Shown here: piece after piece, positions 11,624 to 23,117 of the stretch
Layout: each line of letters begins with the position of its first letter
How positions within the stretch are numbered: the first letter of the stretch is position 1
Source: Macrolepiota albuminosa
Lineage: Eukaryota; Basidiomycota; Agaricomycetes; Agaricales; Agaricaceae
NCBI GenBank assembly: GCA_027475525.1
Contig: JAMWFC010000117.1
Location: forward strand, 1,598,183 to 1,662,182
Length of the DNA: 64,000 bases
Direction: 5' to 3'
Notes under the pieces: model-generated
The model's input: only the letters and a program-made list of their open reading frames with translations
What the model was told of the DNA's origin: nothing
Database searches by the model: none
Position numbers and translations under genes: made by a program

Positions 11624-13253
11624 ATGTCAGATCCATCTTCCTTCACTTCTCCAGTCCTCTCTCTTCCTCCATTCTCTTCGGCATCCCCTTCTCGGCTACA
11701 AGCCCTCTACTCTGATATCTCGCGGCAGAAGTACTCGAATCCCGCTTCCTATAATTTCAATGTCGAATGGTGGCGACGGGTGCTGGAACTAGTCGTCAGT
11801 TCAGGAATGCAAACTGACACATTTAGCCGCCTTCTCCTTTTTTGCGGACCTCAACTGATGGAGCAGGTTCGAGTCAAGGGTGTGGGCAAGCCACTAGCGT
11901 TAGGTGCTGTAGTTGTGCGTTGCTTGTCTCTGCTATTTCTTGTTTCTTTGCCAACGGATGGCAATTTTGGCCTAGAAAGACGGAATTACAATCGTCCAGG
12001 GTGCTCGTTGCGCGCTCTGAGTTTCTGAGTACCCAACAGTCGATATATGACCCCGGTTGGTTGCCCACACGGATTGCCACCTTCGTTGTCGGTAAGCCAT
12101 TATGGTGGGTGTTGGAACAGATAGGTATCGTTGGAGAGGAAGGGTTTCTTGGTGGAGGTACTACAAGCCGCACTAAAAAGGATACAGCGTGGTGGGGGGA
12201 GTACGTGTTTGTACCCCTTGTGGAAAAGGCAGCAGATGCGGTTCTGGAGCGCCAGGAGGCGAAGATTGGCGGAGTAGGGAACCGACTATACTCGATGGAC
12301 ATGTTTAAACGTGAGTTTGCGTCGGTGCTTGGTGTGGACGTGGCTCTCTCAGATGTCGATATGATGGTTCTGTTGAAGTTTTTGGAAAGGGATCGGTCGG
12401 CGTTGGTCTTTGATAAAGTGGTCAGGGTTTTCAACGTTCTTGTCTAATTGATTGATCATAAGGTTCATCTAGGTCGTGAAATTCCTGTCGGATAACACAT
12501 CGAGTCCCAGGGAGATCAATGCTGTCGACAGAGGCATTCTCGAGCTCAGAAGCGCTGTACAAAATTTGCATGCACAAGTCGACGGTTTACAGCGCAAAAT
12601 GGAGGAGTACGGCTTTACTTTGATGACTGTTACGTTACGTTCACTAAGTTGCACATTATCGATTAGGTGCACCAAGAAAGCAACTGCTGCGGTTCAACAG
12701 AAACAGAAGACAGTGGCATTGAGCCATTTACGTTTGAGAAAGGAGCTGGAAGGTCTCCTTTCCAAACGCTTGGGCTCCCTTGACAATCTTGAATCAAGTC
12801 TACTTCGTGTGGAAACCGCGGCAGGTGACATAGAGGTATACCACATTCCGTTGTTCTTCTGAAACGACATGCTTGACATATCGAATCATATAGATCATGA
12901 AAGCCTACGAGTCCTCCACAGCGACACTTCGCGTGATCCTTGCTCACCCGTCCCTTCAAAAGGATTCCATCGATTCGACAATCGAAGCACTTGCTGAAGT
13001 CAATGTTAACGCGAAAGAAGTGGACGACGCTGTGCGGAAAGGAGTCGACATCGCATTTGATGCAGATGGCATAGGTAATGGAGAGTTAGAGGAGGAGCTG
13101 AAGGCACTTGTTTTGGAATCAGAAAAGGAAAAGGAGCAGGAAGAATTGGACAATGTAAAGGAGTTGAGCGAAAGGCTGGGAGCTCTACATAGTGTTCCTT
13201 CTCATGTGTTGCTGCCGACTGAGGCGCCACGCTCAAAGATAGCACAAACTTGA
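11624..13253 (+). CDS. CHM7/CHMP7-type ESCRT-III (Snf7 family) protein
   Basis: Five exons: 11624-11914, 11980-12420, 12473-12606, 12667-12835 and 12894-13253, giving about 464 residues, the usual CHMP7 size. The N-terminal half has LYSDISRQKYSNPASYN, EWWRRVLELVVS and YDPGWLPTRIATFVVGKPLW, as in fungal CHM7. The C-terminal half is a helical Snf7 domain (AVDRGILELRSAVQNLHAQV; then from residue 346 IMKAYESSTATLRVILAHPS) with a highly charged end (LVLESEKEKEQEELDN). In other eukaryotes this protein recruits ESCRT-III to the nuclear envelope for membrane sealing and pore-complex surveillance. The donor ending exon 2 (GTCAGG) is weak but gives a 52-nt intron and the expected alignment; donors at 12436 or 12442 would make introns of 37 nt or less. 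It converges on the ABC ATPase gene with only 80 bp between stop codons. Confidence 0.88.
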
Positions 13254-13333
13254 GGACATCCTTCGACTAAATGTACTACCATGAAGGATCATTACACTGT
13301 CGATCTTATCACTGCAAATTGGTATCCTGATAG

Positions 13334-14201
13334 TTACACCATTGGTGTTGGCTCCTCATGACACCCACCACCCTCAAGCTGCACAAATCTAGTTCCAATC
13401 CTACCTGCTTGCTCGTCAGAATGTGTGATCCACACGATAGCCTTGAGCATAGCATTTCTAGCCTGAACCTCGTTGAGCAAGTATCTCTCAACGGCTGCAG
13501 ACGAGACCGCATCTAACGCCGATGTTGGTTCTGTATAGAATATAAACGAAGCATACGATATGAGAGAAGGGGATATCCACCATCGAGAAGGAGAACTTCA
13601 GCACTATTAAGGCCCATAGCAATTGCCAAAGTTAGTCGTTGAGCTTCTCCACCACTGAGACTGGACCACTCGCGGTCCCAGAGGTGGTGATCAATGTTCC
13701 ATTCACGGCATAACTCTAGAGTACGATCTAAAGGATCATAAGGCCCACTTCCTGACTTCTTGATTGTGTGAGCATGAGTTTGATGAGCACTGAATGCAGT
13801 GACTTTCTTCAACAAGTCGTTAGGTGTGCCGGGAAGTAGAGGTGTCCGTTGAGGAACATAGAATACTCGAGTGCGGAAGGAAGGAATGCCTTGAATTTCA
13901 GAATGAGACGATACAATAATTTGACAATGGTATTAGAATACCAAATGACTTTAGTGAACTACAGGAAGTGAGACGGAGAAAACTGGCAACCAAGCTCGAC
14001 GAACCTTCCACAATAGAGAACGTCACCCTTATAGACTATGAGATGGGCAATGCACTTGAGAAGAGTGGTTTTCCCGGAGCCACTCTTGCCTCGGAGGACT
14101 ACGACGTCACCCTGGTTGATAAGAAGATTAACAGCTTTAAAGACAGACCGGCCATCTCTGAAACAGGTGATATCACGCAGTTCAAGCAGTGGGATGGTCA
14201 T
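13334..14201 (-). CDS. Small soluble ABC-type ATPase (single nucleotide-binding domain)
   Basis: Four exons on the minus strand: 14201-14005, 13958-13942, 13889-13581 and 13530-13334, giving 239 residues. All ABC motifs are present: Walker A GKSGSGKTT (38-46), Q-loop FYVPQR (near 85), signature LSGGE (149-153), Walker B VLLLDE (170-175), D-loop SALD (178-181) and switch H211 in WITHS. No membrane segments are encoded, so it is a stand-alone ATPase like those of bacterial-type exporters or of fungal homologues of unknown role; the substrate cannot be inferred. Exon 2 is a 17-nt microexon, needed to keep the frame and to supply the segment before the Q-loop. The upstream region is only about 128 bp before the 3' LTR of Gypsy-M begins (14330), so its native promoter has been cut off or displaced. 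Confidence 0.87.
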
Positions 14202-14329
14202 GAGGATCAACGTAAGACGGCCGGGGTTGCTGTATTCTCAACCTGAACATGGAGCGAGAATTCAATCCACGTGCGGTTCTGTACCGGTACCGGTTGGGTT
14301 TCCCGCGCTATGGAAATAACTGGCAGTAC

Positions 14330-14492
14330 CGGAAGTCTACCCAATAGAGTAGCGTTTCGTCACACGGGATTAGAGCCTCACTATAGAACTGGTGTAAGTC
14401 CTAATATTGTAAAGCTGCCTAATACACAATCGACTAGGTCTTTATATACTATGGTGTAACTGCGGGTAATTTGATAATCATAACTAATGAGT
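14330..14492 (-). repeat. Gypsy-M 3' LTR, distal part
   Basis: Matches 43747-43911 of the 5' LTR (shared AAGTCTACCCAATAGAG and TAATACACAAT). It is interrupted at 14492 by the LINE; the rest is at 23118-23191. The 12-bp word TAACTAATGAGT at 14481-14492 is repeated at 23106-23117. Confidence 0.85.
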
Positions 14493-14722
14493 GCAGGCAA
14501 TGGAACCCCCACCTAGAGGAAGACAGGAGAAAACACGAATCAGATATGAACATAGTCCAGAGCGAGAACGCACGCCTCTTCGATATGGACATAAAAACAG
14601 AAGGAAGCCTGAAAAAAGGCTTTCGAGTCTTCGCCCCGAGTAAATACTCAAGACGGAGAGACATCAACTACGGCAGAGAACCAACAGACGAAAACTACAC
14701 CATAGTGATGCGAAATGGGTAG
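14493..14722 (+). mobile_element. 5' piece of a 5'-truncated LINE
   Basis: Starts directly after the target duplication. It is open in frame with the ATT at 14471 and encodes the basic, charged stretch before the RNase H domain (KKGFRVFAPSKYSRRRD and PTDENYTIVMRNG). It resumes at about 21660. There is no start codon of its own: the LINE copy is 5'-truncated within its ORF, as is usual for target-primed insertion. Confidence 0.65.
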
Positions 14723-15474
14723 TTTACTCTATGTAAAGTCGCCCAAAATGAAATTTGAACTAAACTTTTATAGTATTTCAACTTTCCCAATCTCACAGAG
14801 TACGTGGGGCAATGTTACACGCGCGCACACTTTGTAAAAGTGTGGTTATAATGTTTAATTGATTTATTTTTGAATGACTTAATAGTTCACTCTAAAAATG
14901 GGCCAAATAGTATTATTTACTAACCCGAAGTCAAAACTAATTTGCTCGTAGGCCTAAGATGTCCGCTCCCTGGGGACTCCGAGCCGTGGCAAGTAGCTTG
15001 CTTGCCAGGCTTCTCCGAAATCCCTCTCCCTTTATACTTTCTTATCCTACGCACAGACCATTGTGTATCTCGCATGTTTCTTCATCAGTTCGTGACCATG
15101 CCATGCCCAGGCAGTCAGTTAGCATATTACTGAGCCCAGGCTTGTGGCTAATAGTTTGTCCATTCCCTGGTGTGCATAGTTAGCCCTTTTCACAGCTAAT
15201 CCTTCCTCCACTGCTGTCCTACCCTTTGCCTTATCTTTTTGTCCCTCTATGTTCTTTTCCTTTCTCCTAGGCTCGCTTTGTCATTGTTCCATGGTCGTGG
15301 TGGGCTGGCTTTGTGGAGAGGAGGTACAATGAGGGAGTACAAAGTATTTTGGAACAGAGTGTCAGGATGGAGTGGTGGCAGTGCTGATTTCAAAGATGAT
15401 GCCAAGATCGATCTTGGCTTTTGCTGAGCACTGCCACTTCTTTGGCTATTCCTGACTTGATCAATTGTTGATCA
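14723..15474. other. Unassigned sequence between LINE and Copia, with a hairpin
   Basis: AT-rich sequence, then pyrimidine-rich sequence, without a recognised domain. It must be part of what entered the LINE before or with Copia, because the matching right flank (21521-21659) is also not LINE. At 15362-15452 it forms a long inverted repeat: TCAGGA...TCCTGA outside, GTGGCAGTGCT (15375-15385) with AGCACTGCCAC (15427-15437), and the perfect 18-bp palindrome GCCAAGATCGATCTTGGC at 15401-15418 in the loop. Confidence 0.5.
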
Positions 15475-15764
15475 TGTTGACCTAAAAGGGTCTCTTTCTG
15501 CACTTCCGATCGATCACGTGAATTAAGCCACATCATCCGTCGATGATTGACTTACAGCCTCAGTCGTTTACTTCTACCTAGATTCGACACTGAGGCTGTA
15601 AGTGTATTCTTTACTGTTCTTTTCTCTTCTAATGGACTTGTATTATTGTACATAGCACGGTTATTGTGCATACATAGGTAATAATCAGTCGTTTACTTCT
15701 ACCTAGATTCGACACTGAGGCTCACTGTTATTGTGCATACATAGATATCGGTTCCGGGCTTACA
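15475..15764 (+). repeat. Copia 5' LTR with a strong hairpin
   Basis: 290 bp. It holds a perfect 15-bp inverted repeat, ACTTACAGCCTCAGT (15550-15564) and ACTGAGGCTGTAAGT (15589-15603), with a 24-nt loop. The loop and right arm sequence recur once more at about 15687-15722. Confidence 0.93.
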
Positions 15765-15845
15765 GGTTATGGGCCTTCCTTAGACCGGACCTTGACACCT
15801 TACATTTGTGGCCGCCTCCACACTTGTCCATATATCAGCGTTATT

Positions 15846-18800
15846 ATGTCTCGACACTCCTCAGGAGAGCATTTTTCACAACGGTTTCCCCACATAGGAC
15901 CTAATGCGCAGATATTTTCCATAATGGGCCCATCGACTACTGCACCGTTGGCTGATTCACAGCATACGGATCCACGAAACACTCAACAACCACATTCTTC
16001 TGCTCAGATCCCTCACTCTTTTGATACACCAAACTTTCTTCAGAATAATCGTCCTTTTCAACGTCATCAGAACACTTTTTCTTATCAACCTGCTTCTCCA
16101 GTACCGCATATACCCACTTCCTTTCATGCTCCTGCTCCACAGCGTCCTTCATTTCCTCCCCCCTCAGTACATACATATAATTCTGGTTCTTTGTTATCAA
16201 CTCGACCAAATTCTGCTGTACAATCTCCAGTTCTTTCTTGTCCACCTTCTGTTCCAATTTTTTGGGCAAATTCGGTTCGTCCTGAAGAAATACAACCTCA
16301 TAACATTCCGTTACCTCCTTCACGTTCATCCTCTTCTTTGTCAAACAATACACATACGAATTTTTCAAATCCAATCTTTGTTTCCCCTCCTGAATCATCT
16401 TCTTCTGATTCGTCGTCTGTTTATTCTCAGATCTCTCATCCTCAACACGTACCCCATTTTCAATATACACCTTACATTAACCATCCCAGGGTTTTTCCAA
16501 ACCCTCTGCCTCCTCCTCCATTGGCACCTGCTCCTGTAATTCCGCCTCGAAATCATCGCCAGACTGAAATTGTATTATCTGATGCTAAACTTCCTTCACT
16601 TGCTACAGTTCCCTTACTTCGGTCGTCTGCTGAATGGGTTTCATGGCACTTCACTGTCACAAGAATTATCACCAGTATTGGCCTACGAGGTCACATTTGT
16701 CGTATCCCGAACGTTGGGGATCTGCGAGATTCCACAAGTCCTGTCGCTCTCCCCCCTCCATACGATTTCGACTCATCCCCAGAGCAAGCTGAAGTATATT
16801 GTGTTTTCTAGCACAACGACGATGTTGTTGAACATGTAATCGTTGGCAAACTTTCCCAGGAAATACAAGATTCTTTTCCACCAAAACGTGGTGGTCCATA
16901 CGATTCACCTATTCGACCTGCTAGGGCTCTCCTTGCTTTTCTTCAGGAACACTTTGGTATTGGCAGTGCTTCAATCGTGGAACTTACAAAGTCCAAGGTC
17001 TTTGCTCTGGTAGCGACTCACACATCAGTTTCTGCCTATGTCCAACAATGGCGTTCAGCAGTTCACCAATTGTCAGGCACACCCTGGGATTTCACGCCAT
17101 GGCAACAGATCCAGAAATTTGTTGATGGCTTGCCAAACGGTGATCGTTGGTTTGTGCTCAAAGAGGAAGTTCGACAATCTTGGGAGACTGCAGGCCCAGA
17201 AGGGGCTTATGACTTCTCACTCCTGGCGACTCACATCATGAATATGGATGCTGAATGTTGCTGTCTCTCTCTCAACCATCGACCTAAACCTCAAACGCAT
17301 ACACCAAACACAGCAAACACATCCCAATCCGCTCCTCTGACCAATCCAACTTCTACTCCCTTAGATTCGAACATCCCCATTTGCCCACACATACAATGCT
17401 CAAATTGCAACATGTATGGCCATGCCATAGATACTTGTTGGTCCAAAAGAGGGGGCATGGAAAATGCTCGTGACTCTGTTTGCTCTCGTCCTTGTGCAAA
17501 TATTGCTACTAAGGAGACTCAACGTTTGCCTACTCTGTTACCTTTTATTGATGAGGCTGATGAGCCCGATGTAAATCAGTCTGATGATTCTACCAATGAC
17601 ATTCATTTGTCTGCTTATGTTGCTGAATCGTCTAAGTCATTAGATCCACCATTCTTTGCATTCATGCAGACTATGCCATCAGTTGCGTTGGCCTCCTTTT
17701 CGAATCGATACAATGCGATACTTGATTCGGGATGCACCATCCATATTCTTCGTGACAAGAAGTATTTCTGGACTTCCGACAAAAAAGGTGCGACTCCGGT
17801 TGGGACAGCAAATTGCAGCACTCTATCTATAATAGCTCGTGGTGAAGCTCGTTTTTGTACTCATGTCAACGGACAGCACATCGTAATCACCTTGAAGGAT
17901 TGTCTTCATGCACCGGACGTTCCAATAAATCTTTTATCTGTGGGGTCAATGGTGGAAAATAACCTCAAACTTGTATTCAAAAAAGATTCTATGTCCATAT
18001 TTTTTCCAATCACCAACCCCTCTCTTCATGGATGTGCCATGATGGCAACAGTTCACCAATGCCTCTCATTCTTATTCTGTGATTTTGTCCTCCCTTTAAC
18101 AGAACCACAAATACCTCATATGTCGTTCCCGGCTGTATTCCATTTGTCCTTTCCTCGAATTGAAGTCACACCGGCGTTGTGGCATGCATGACTGGGGCAT
18201 CCAGGAAGAGATACAACCAAAGAGATGTTGACGAAGAACTATGCTAATGGGGTTGTATGTTGGACAGCTTCGAGACGATCATTGCATCCCATGCATAATA
18301 GGAAAAAGGCTGGCTCATCTGTTTGACCATCTTCAGCATTGGGCAACCGCTGTTTGTGAACTCTTGCACATGGACTCATGTGGTCCGTTTCCCGTTTTAT
18401 TTTCCAATGGTCGTTCAAACTACTTCCACTCCATCCTTGATGACTACTCCAATTTTGAGAGCACAGCTTTACTTTCTATGAGAAGCCAAGCTACTGGACA
18501 TTTCAAGCAAGTAGAGGCAAATTGGGAGGTAAAATCAGGAAACAGAGTGAAGGCGGTTCATTCCGATAATGCAAAGGAGTTTGTATCTGGTGATCTTCAA
18601 GACTACTTTATCTCACGAGGAATCACCCATCAAAATACGGCTCCATACGCACATCAGCAAAATGGCAAAGCAGAATGTTACATTCGTACTCTTGAAGACA
18701 CAGCACAGGCAATGATGGCCTGGGCTGGTTTACCGATGTCTTTTCTTGGAGATGCAATACTAATGGCACAATACCTTCAAAACCGACTACCAACCTCTAC

Positions 18801-21185
18801 ACTTCCTTCTCTTATCACCCCTTATGAGATTATGGAAAAGACAAAGCCTGATCTTTCTCATCTACGAGTATGGGGTTGCCGCTGTTATGTCCTATACCCG
18901 AATGAGATCCGTAATAAAGGGTCAGGGCGCTGTTTTGAAGCCATATTTGTTGGCTACGATGAGAATCGTGTTGGCTGGCATGTCCGTGACTTGAATGGGA
19001 AATACTTCTTTTCTCGTGATGTAATCTTTGATGAATCAGTGCCAGGTTCCCTACAACCCAGTAACATTCAACACCATTCATGTTCTCCTCCTGTACCATC
19101 ACGAACTGTTTCACCGCCACTCGAAATCAATCATCCTTCAACATCACAATCTGATTTGGTTCATCGTCCTGACTCAGCACCACCCATTTCTTCTTTGGAT
19201 AATCCGCCTGATATTTCTTCCTCAACTTCTCCACACCCGTCACCCAAACTTCGTACATGCTGGAATGTCAAGTTAACTGAGAAGGGTCGACTCTACAATG
19301 AAGAAATTGTGGCTCAAAACAATCGCCTTATTCAGTTGCGATCTAACCAGGATGCTTGCAAGAACTTACCAGATCAGAATTTGGCAGCCATCAACGACTT
19401 CATCTCTTTTCTAACAACGGCATCATTCATTCAACCTTTTGAAGAGTCCTCTTTTCTTGAACGAGCTGTTATAGGAGAGTATAAAGCTTATACTACCTAT
19501 GGTCCAGATCCCTTACCGTTTAAAACTGCACGTCCTCTGAATCTATCGAGAGCACCTGACCATTACAATGAAGCCATTCGACAACCTGATGCTGACATTT
19601 GGCACAGAGCGATGCAACGTGAAATGGACAGCTTACGATCCCAGGGTGTTTTTGAAATAGCACCACTTCCCTCTGGTCACAAACCTATCGGTGTTTGTTG
19701 GGTATATGCATACAAGTTTGATGCTGATGGTGAAATTATACATGGCAAAGAGAAAGCTCGTTTGGTCGCTCAAGGCTTTAGTCAATGACTGGAGGACTAT
19801 GGGACTACTTATGCACCGGTCGCAAAAATGACAAGCATTTGAATAACACTTGCTTACGCAGCCAGAAATGATCTCCATTTATTCACTTTCGACGTAAAAA
19901 CTGCATTTTTGAATACACCACTATTGCATGAAGTTTACTGCAAACAGGTGCCAGGTTTTCCCAAAGCTGACCCTTCAGTTACTTATCGGCTGTTGTGAGC
20001 TCTTTATGGGCTCAAACAATCGTCGCATGAATGGTATACTATCCTACGATGGGTTCTTGAAGGTCTTGGCCTCACATGTTGTGAGGTTGATCATGCGGTT
20101 TTCATTGGCTACTTTGACAGTTCTCTGGATCATACCATACCCATGCCCTCTGATGGCACAGCTCTTTTCATAATAGTATGCATCCATGTTGATGATGGCT
20201 TAAATGCCACTAATTCAGCTCTGCTATATGACTGGCTAATTCGAGAACTCAACAAACATTTCGAAGTAGTCGACTCAGGAGCAACTTCCTTATACCTAGG
20301 GATCAGAGTTGACTGTGATAGAAATCAGCGGAAGATCTGGCTTTCACAGAAAGGCTATATCACCGATCTCCTAACCAATTATAATTTACTAAACACCAAG
20401 ACATTGGCTGTACCTCTCCATCATCCTCTCTACTCTATTCCGGATCCTCCTCCTCACTCCCAGATATCACTGACAATGATATAAAAATCCATTACCAACG
20501 TTTAGTTGGCTTGATATTATATCTCAGCCTGTGTACGTGTCCTGACCTGGCATTCACTGCGATGAGTCTTGGACAGTTCAATTCAAAACCGACTCGTAGG
20601 CACTTACTTGCAGCAAAGGGAGTTCTTCGTTATTTGGCAGGTACAATGGATTTAGCTTTGGAGTACAATTTCTCGACTCCTTCAGATATTCAACCAGTCC
20701 GTTTGTTACTTCCAACTGGATGTGGTTTTGTTGATGCCGATTGGGCTTTGGATCCCAACACTCGCCGCAGCGTTTCTGGATATGCATTTTTCCTTTACTC
20801 AAGCCTTGTATCATGGTCTTCTGTTTGTCAACGAACTGTTGCCTTGTCATCTACGGAGGCAGAATACATGTCGATGTCTCATGCAATGCAAGAAGCCATC
20901 TGGATTCATTTATTATTGACTTCACTTTGACTTCCAGCTCCATATCCATTTCCGATCCTTTGTGACAATAAAAGCGCAATAGACATCGCAAAATCTGATT
21001 CAACGACTTCACGCTCCAAGCATATTGGCACATGCCATCACTTTATACGAGAGCATATTTCCTCGGGCTCTTTTGAACCAATCTGGGTTCCTACTGATAA
21101 TATGGCCGCAGACATACTTACCAAGCCGCTTCCTCACTTACTTCACGACTGATTTGTTGCTCAACTTGGTCTCATATCTTGCTAG
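15846..21185 (+). pseudogene. Copia gag-pol polyprotein, inactivated by C-to-T stops
   Basis: From the ATG at 15846: Pro/Ser-rich gag N-terminus, gag core, CCHC knuckle CSNCNMYGHAIDTC (about 17399-17440), protease NAILDSGCTIHIL (about 17713), integrase (DSCGPFPV..., HSDNAKEF, HQQNGKAE: D, D, E triad), RT (KARLVAQGFSQ, FDVKTAFLNTP, active site HVDDG near 20188) and RNase H (VDADWALDPNTRRSVSGY, SSTEAEYM), ending at TAG 21183. In-frame stops at 16809, 18189, 19786, 19840, 19996, 20928 and 21150 are one TAG and six TGA, all explained by CAG to TAG or CGA to TGA. Single-base indels lie near 18272 and 20458. Such a clean pattern implies mutation after insertion, mainly by deamination. Confidence 0.92.
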
Positions 21186-21225
21186 TTTCTTTATCTTTGA
21201 TCTCACTTCTGTGCTGATGGGGTTG

Positions 21226-21515
21226 TGTTGACCTAAAAGGGTCTCTTTCCGCACTTCTGATTGATCACGTGAATTAAGCCACATCATCCATCGATGATTA
21301 ACTTACAGCCTCAGTCGTTTACTTCTACCTAGATTTGACACTGAGGCTGTAAGTGTATTCTTTACTGTTCTTTTCTCTTTTAACGGACTTGTATTATTGT
21401 ACATAGCACTGTTATTGTGCATACATAGGTAATAATCAGTTGTTTACTTCTATCTAGATTTGACACTGAGGCTCACTGTTATTGTGCATACATAGATATT
21501 GGTTCCGGGCTTATA
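21226..21515 (+). repeat. Copia 3' LTR
   Basis: 290 bp, the same length as the 5' LTR. It is preceded by the purine-rich GATGGGG. Its right end is GGCTTATA followed by the target duplication GATCA. Confidence 0.93.
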
Positions 21516-21520
21516 GATCA

Positions 21521-21659
21521 CTGCCTTGTTACCATGTGTTTACTGCTGGCTGAGTTTGCTAGTTTTCATAAGTTTGGGTCGGGTTTTCAGGTGAGTCTGC
21601 CCATGTCTACAGTTTTCAGCACTTTTTGGATATATTGGGACTGCATTTTGACTCTTATT
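21521..21659. other. Right flank of Copia, unassigned
   Basis: About 140 bp without coding signal that separates Copia from the resumed LINE ORF. It pairs with 14723-15474 as the remains of whatever Copia landed in. Confidence 0.4.
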
Positions 21660-23105
21660 GTCTGCCTCAAGTGAGGCAGATGTATCAATAGTTTACATGG
21701 ATGGCTCATGCAAAAGAGACAGAGATGGCCATGCCGCAGCAAGGACAGAGATATGGTTTGAAGAGAATGATATTCACAACATGGCGATAAGACTGCTCCA
21801 AACCATTCCACAGATGAACAATGCTGGGGAAGCCGTAGCAATCCTGGAAGCAGTGAAGGCCATACCTGAAAATGAGAATATCCTAATAAGAAGTGACTTA
21901 CAACTTACAATAGATAACCTCACAAAACTCCTGAGGAAAAGAGAGGATGATGGCTGGATTGGCTCACTGAACAGGAATATAATGGTAGCAATAGTGGCAA
22001 GAATGAGAGCATAGAAAGGACTCACCCTACTGAAGAAAGTCAAAGCGCATTGCAGCATCACAGGAAATGAAGGGGCAGACACCCTGGCAAACTTAGGTGC
22101 AGAGAAGAGCACTCCAGACAACATAGACCTTACAATTCCACAAGGGTACAAAATGCTGGGAGCCAGGTTATGTAAAATGAGTCAAGCTAAACTCTATAGA
22201 GAGATAATAAAGAACACGCATACCCCAATCCAGAGGGGTATCATAATCCACCTCAATATGACAAGGTGGGCAGCAAAAGAAAGATTAGGCAAAACACCGA
22301 CTGATAGTCAAATATGGAAATCTCTCAGAAGCAAGACACTCTCATGACAATGGAGGAACTTCCTCTGGAAAGCAATGCATAACACAATAAAATAGAGAAA
22401 TACTGGGAAAATATAACAGGATACAAAGAAAGAGTGGTATGCCCTAAATGCAAAATGACTGAGATGATGGAACATATCTTAACAAAATGCAAAGCCTCAA
22501 GGCAGAGTGGGGTCTGGCAGTTTGTACAGCTCCTCCATGAGAGAAAGGGCCTAACCTTCACTAAACCATTGCTGGGAAGCCAGCTGGGATGTGCCATCAC
22601 AAAGAAAACAATGAAAGGGGACAAAAGCCTAAGGAGGTTTATGACCATCATAATATTGGAAGCATCCTATGAGATATGGAAGATAAGATGCAAATAGAGG
22701 ATTGGGAGAGAATCAGACCCTGAAAAAATGCTCTCACAGAACGAGATCATAGGAAGAATATGAGCCACAGTAGCATGAAGAATGAAGATGGACTGTCTCG
22801 CAACAGATAATGAGAGGTTTGGAAGAAAGGCAGTCGGGACAGAGCTTGTTATGAGGACATGGTCAAACCTCATACCAGATGATACAAGCCCACTCAGATC
22901 CTGGAAAAAGATAGCTGCAGTTTTAGTGGGTATTGGCTAATGGCTGAGCCCCACACAAACATGCATAAAGGCATTTCCGTAGAGGTGGCCCAGGAACTGA
23001 GAAAGTAAATATCTTGAAGATACATACATAGACATACATTATCCAGGACCATAGAGGCTGACTATGTGAACTGTCTACAGCCCAAAGAGATACCACAAAA
23101 AAAAA
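21660..23105 (+). pseudogene. LINE 3' part: RNase H domain, zinc motif, poly(A) tail
   Basis: The coding stretch carries RNase H hallmarks: IVYMDGSCKRDRDG (catalytic D), NNAGEAVAILEAVKAI (E), ILIRSDLQLTIDNLTK (D), and VKAHCSITGNEGADTLANLG (H, N, D). Next come the DLTIPQGYKMLGARLCKMSQ region and a Cys/His motif, CPKCKMTEMMEHILTKC, typical of agaric RNase H-bearing LINE ORFs. Stops at 22012, 22345 and beyond inactivate it. The element ends in nine A residues (23097-23105), followed by TAACTAATGAGT (23106-23117), which duplicates 14481-14492. This tail plus 12-13-bp duplication is the signature of target-primed reverse transcription. Confidence 0.85.
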
Positions 23106-23117
23106 TAACTAATGAGT

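Larger units (their letters stand above)
15470..21520 (+). mobile_element. Complete Ty1/Copia retrotransposon with 5-bp target duplication
   Basis: The element is 15475-21515 (6,041 bp). Both LTRs are 290 bp, start TGTTGACCTAAAAG and end GGCTTACA or GGCTTATA. They differ at about 14 positions, all transitions. GATCA flanks it at 15470-15474 and 21516-21520. GGTTATGGGCC directly after the 5' LTR (15765-15775) resembles the half-tRNA-iMet primer site used by Drosophila copia. The order gag, protease, integrase, RT, RNase H defines the Copia superfamily. It is the best preserved coding element in the window but carries seven stops and two frameshifts. Confidence 0.95.

Noticed and set aside
11874..12434. 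186-codon minus-strand frame
   Set aside because: Antisense of CHM7 exon 2, which has clear family motifs.
15937..16470. 177-codon minus-strand frame in Copia gag
   Set aside because: Complement of the low-complexity gag region; Lys/Glu/Val-rich translation is explained by the codon bias of the real strand.
16021..16539. Long plus-strand frame overlapping the Copia gag
   Set aside because: It is a shadow of the Pro/Ser-rich gag frame (Leu/Phe/His-rich translation typical of a shifted frame), with no start context or domain.
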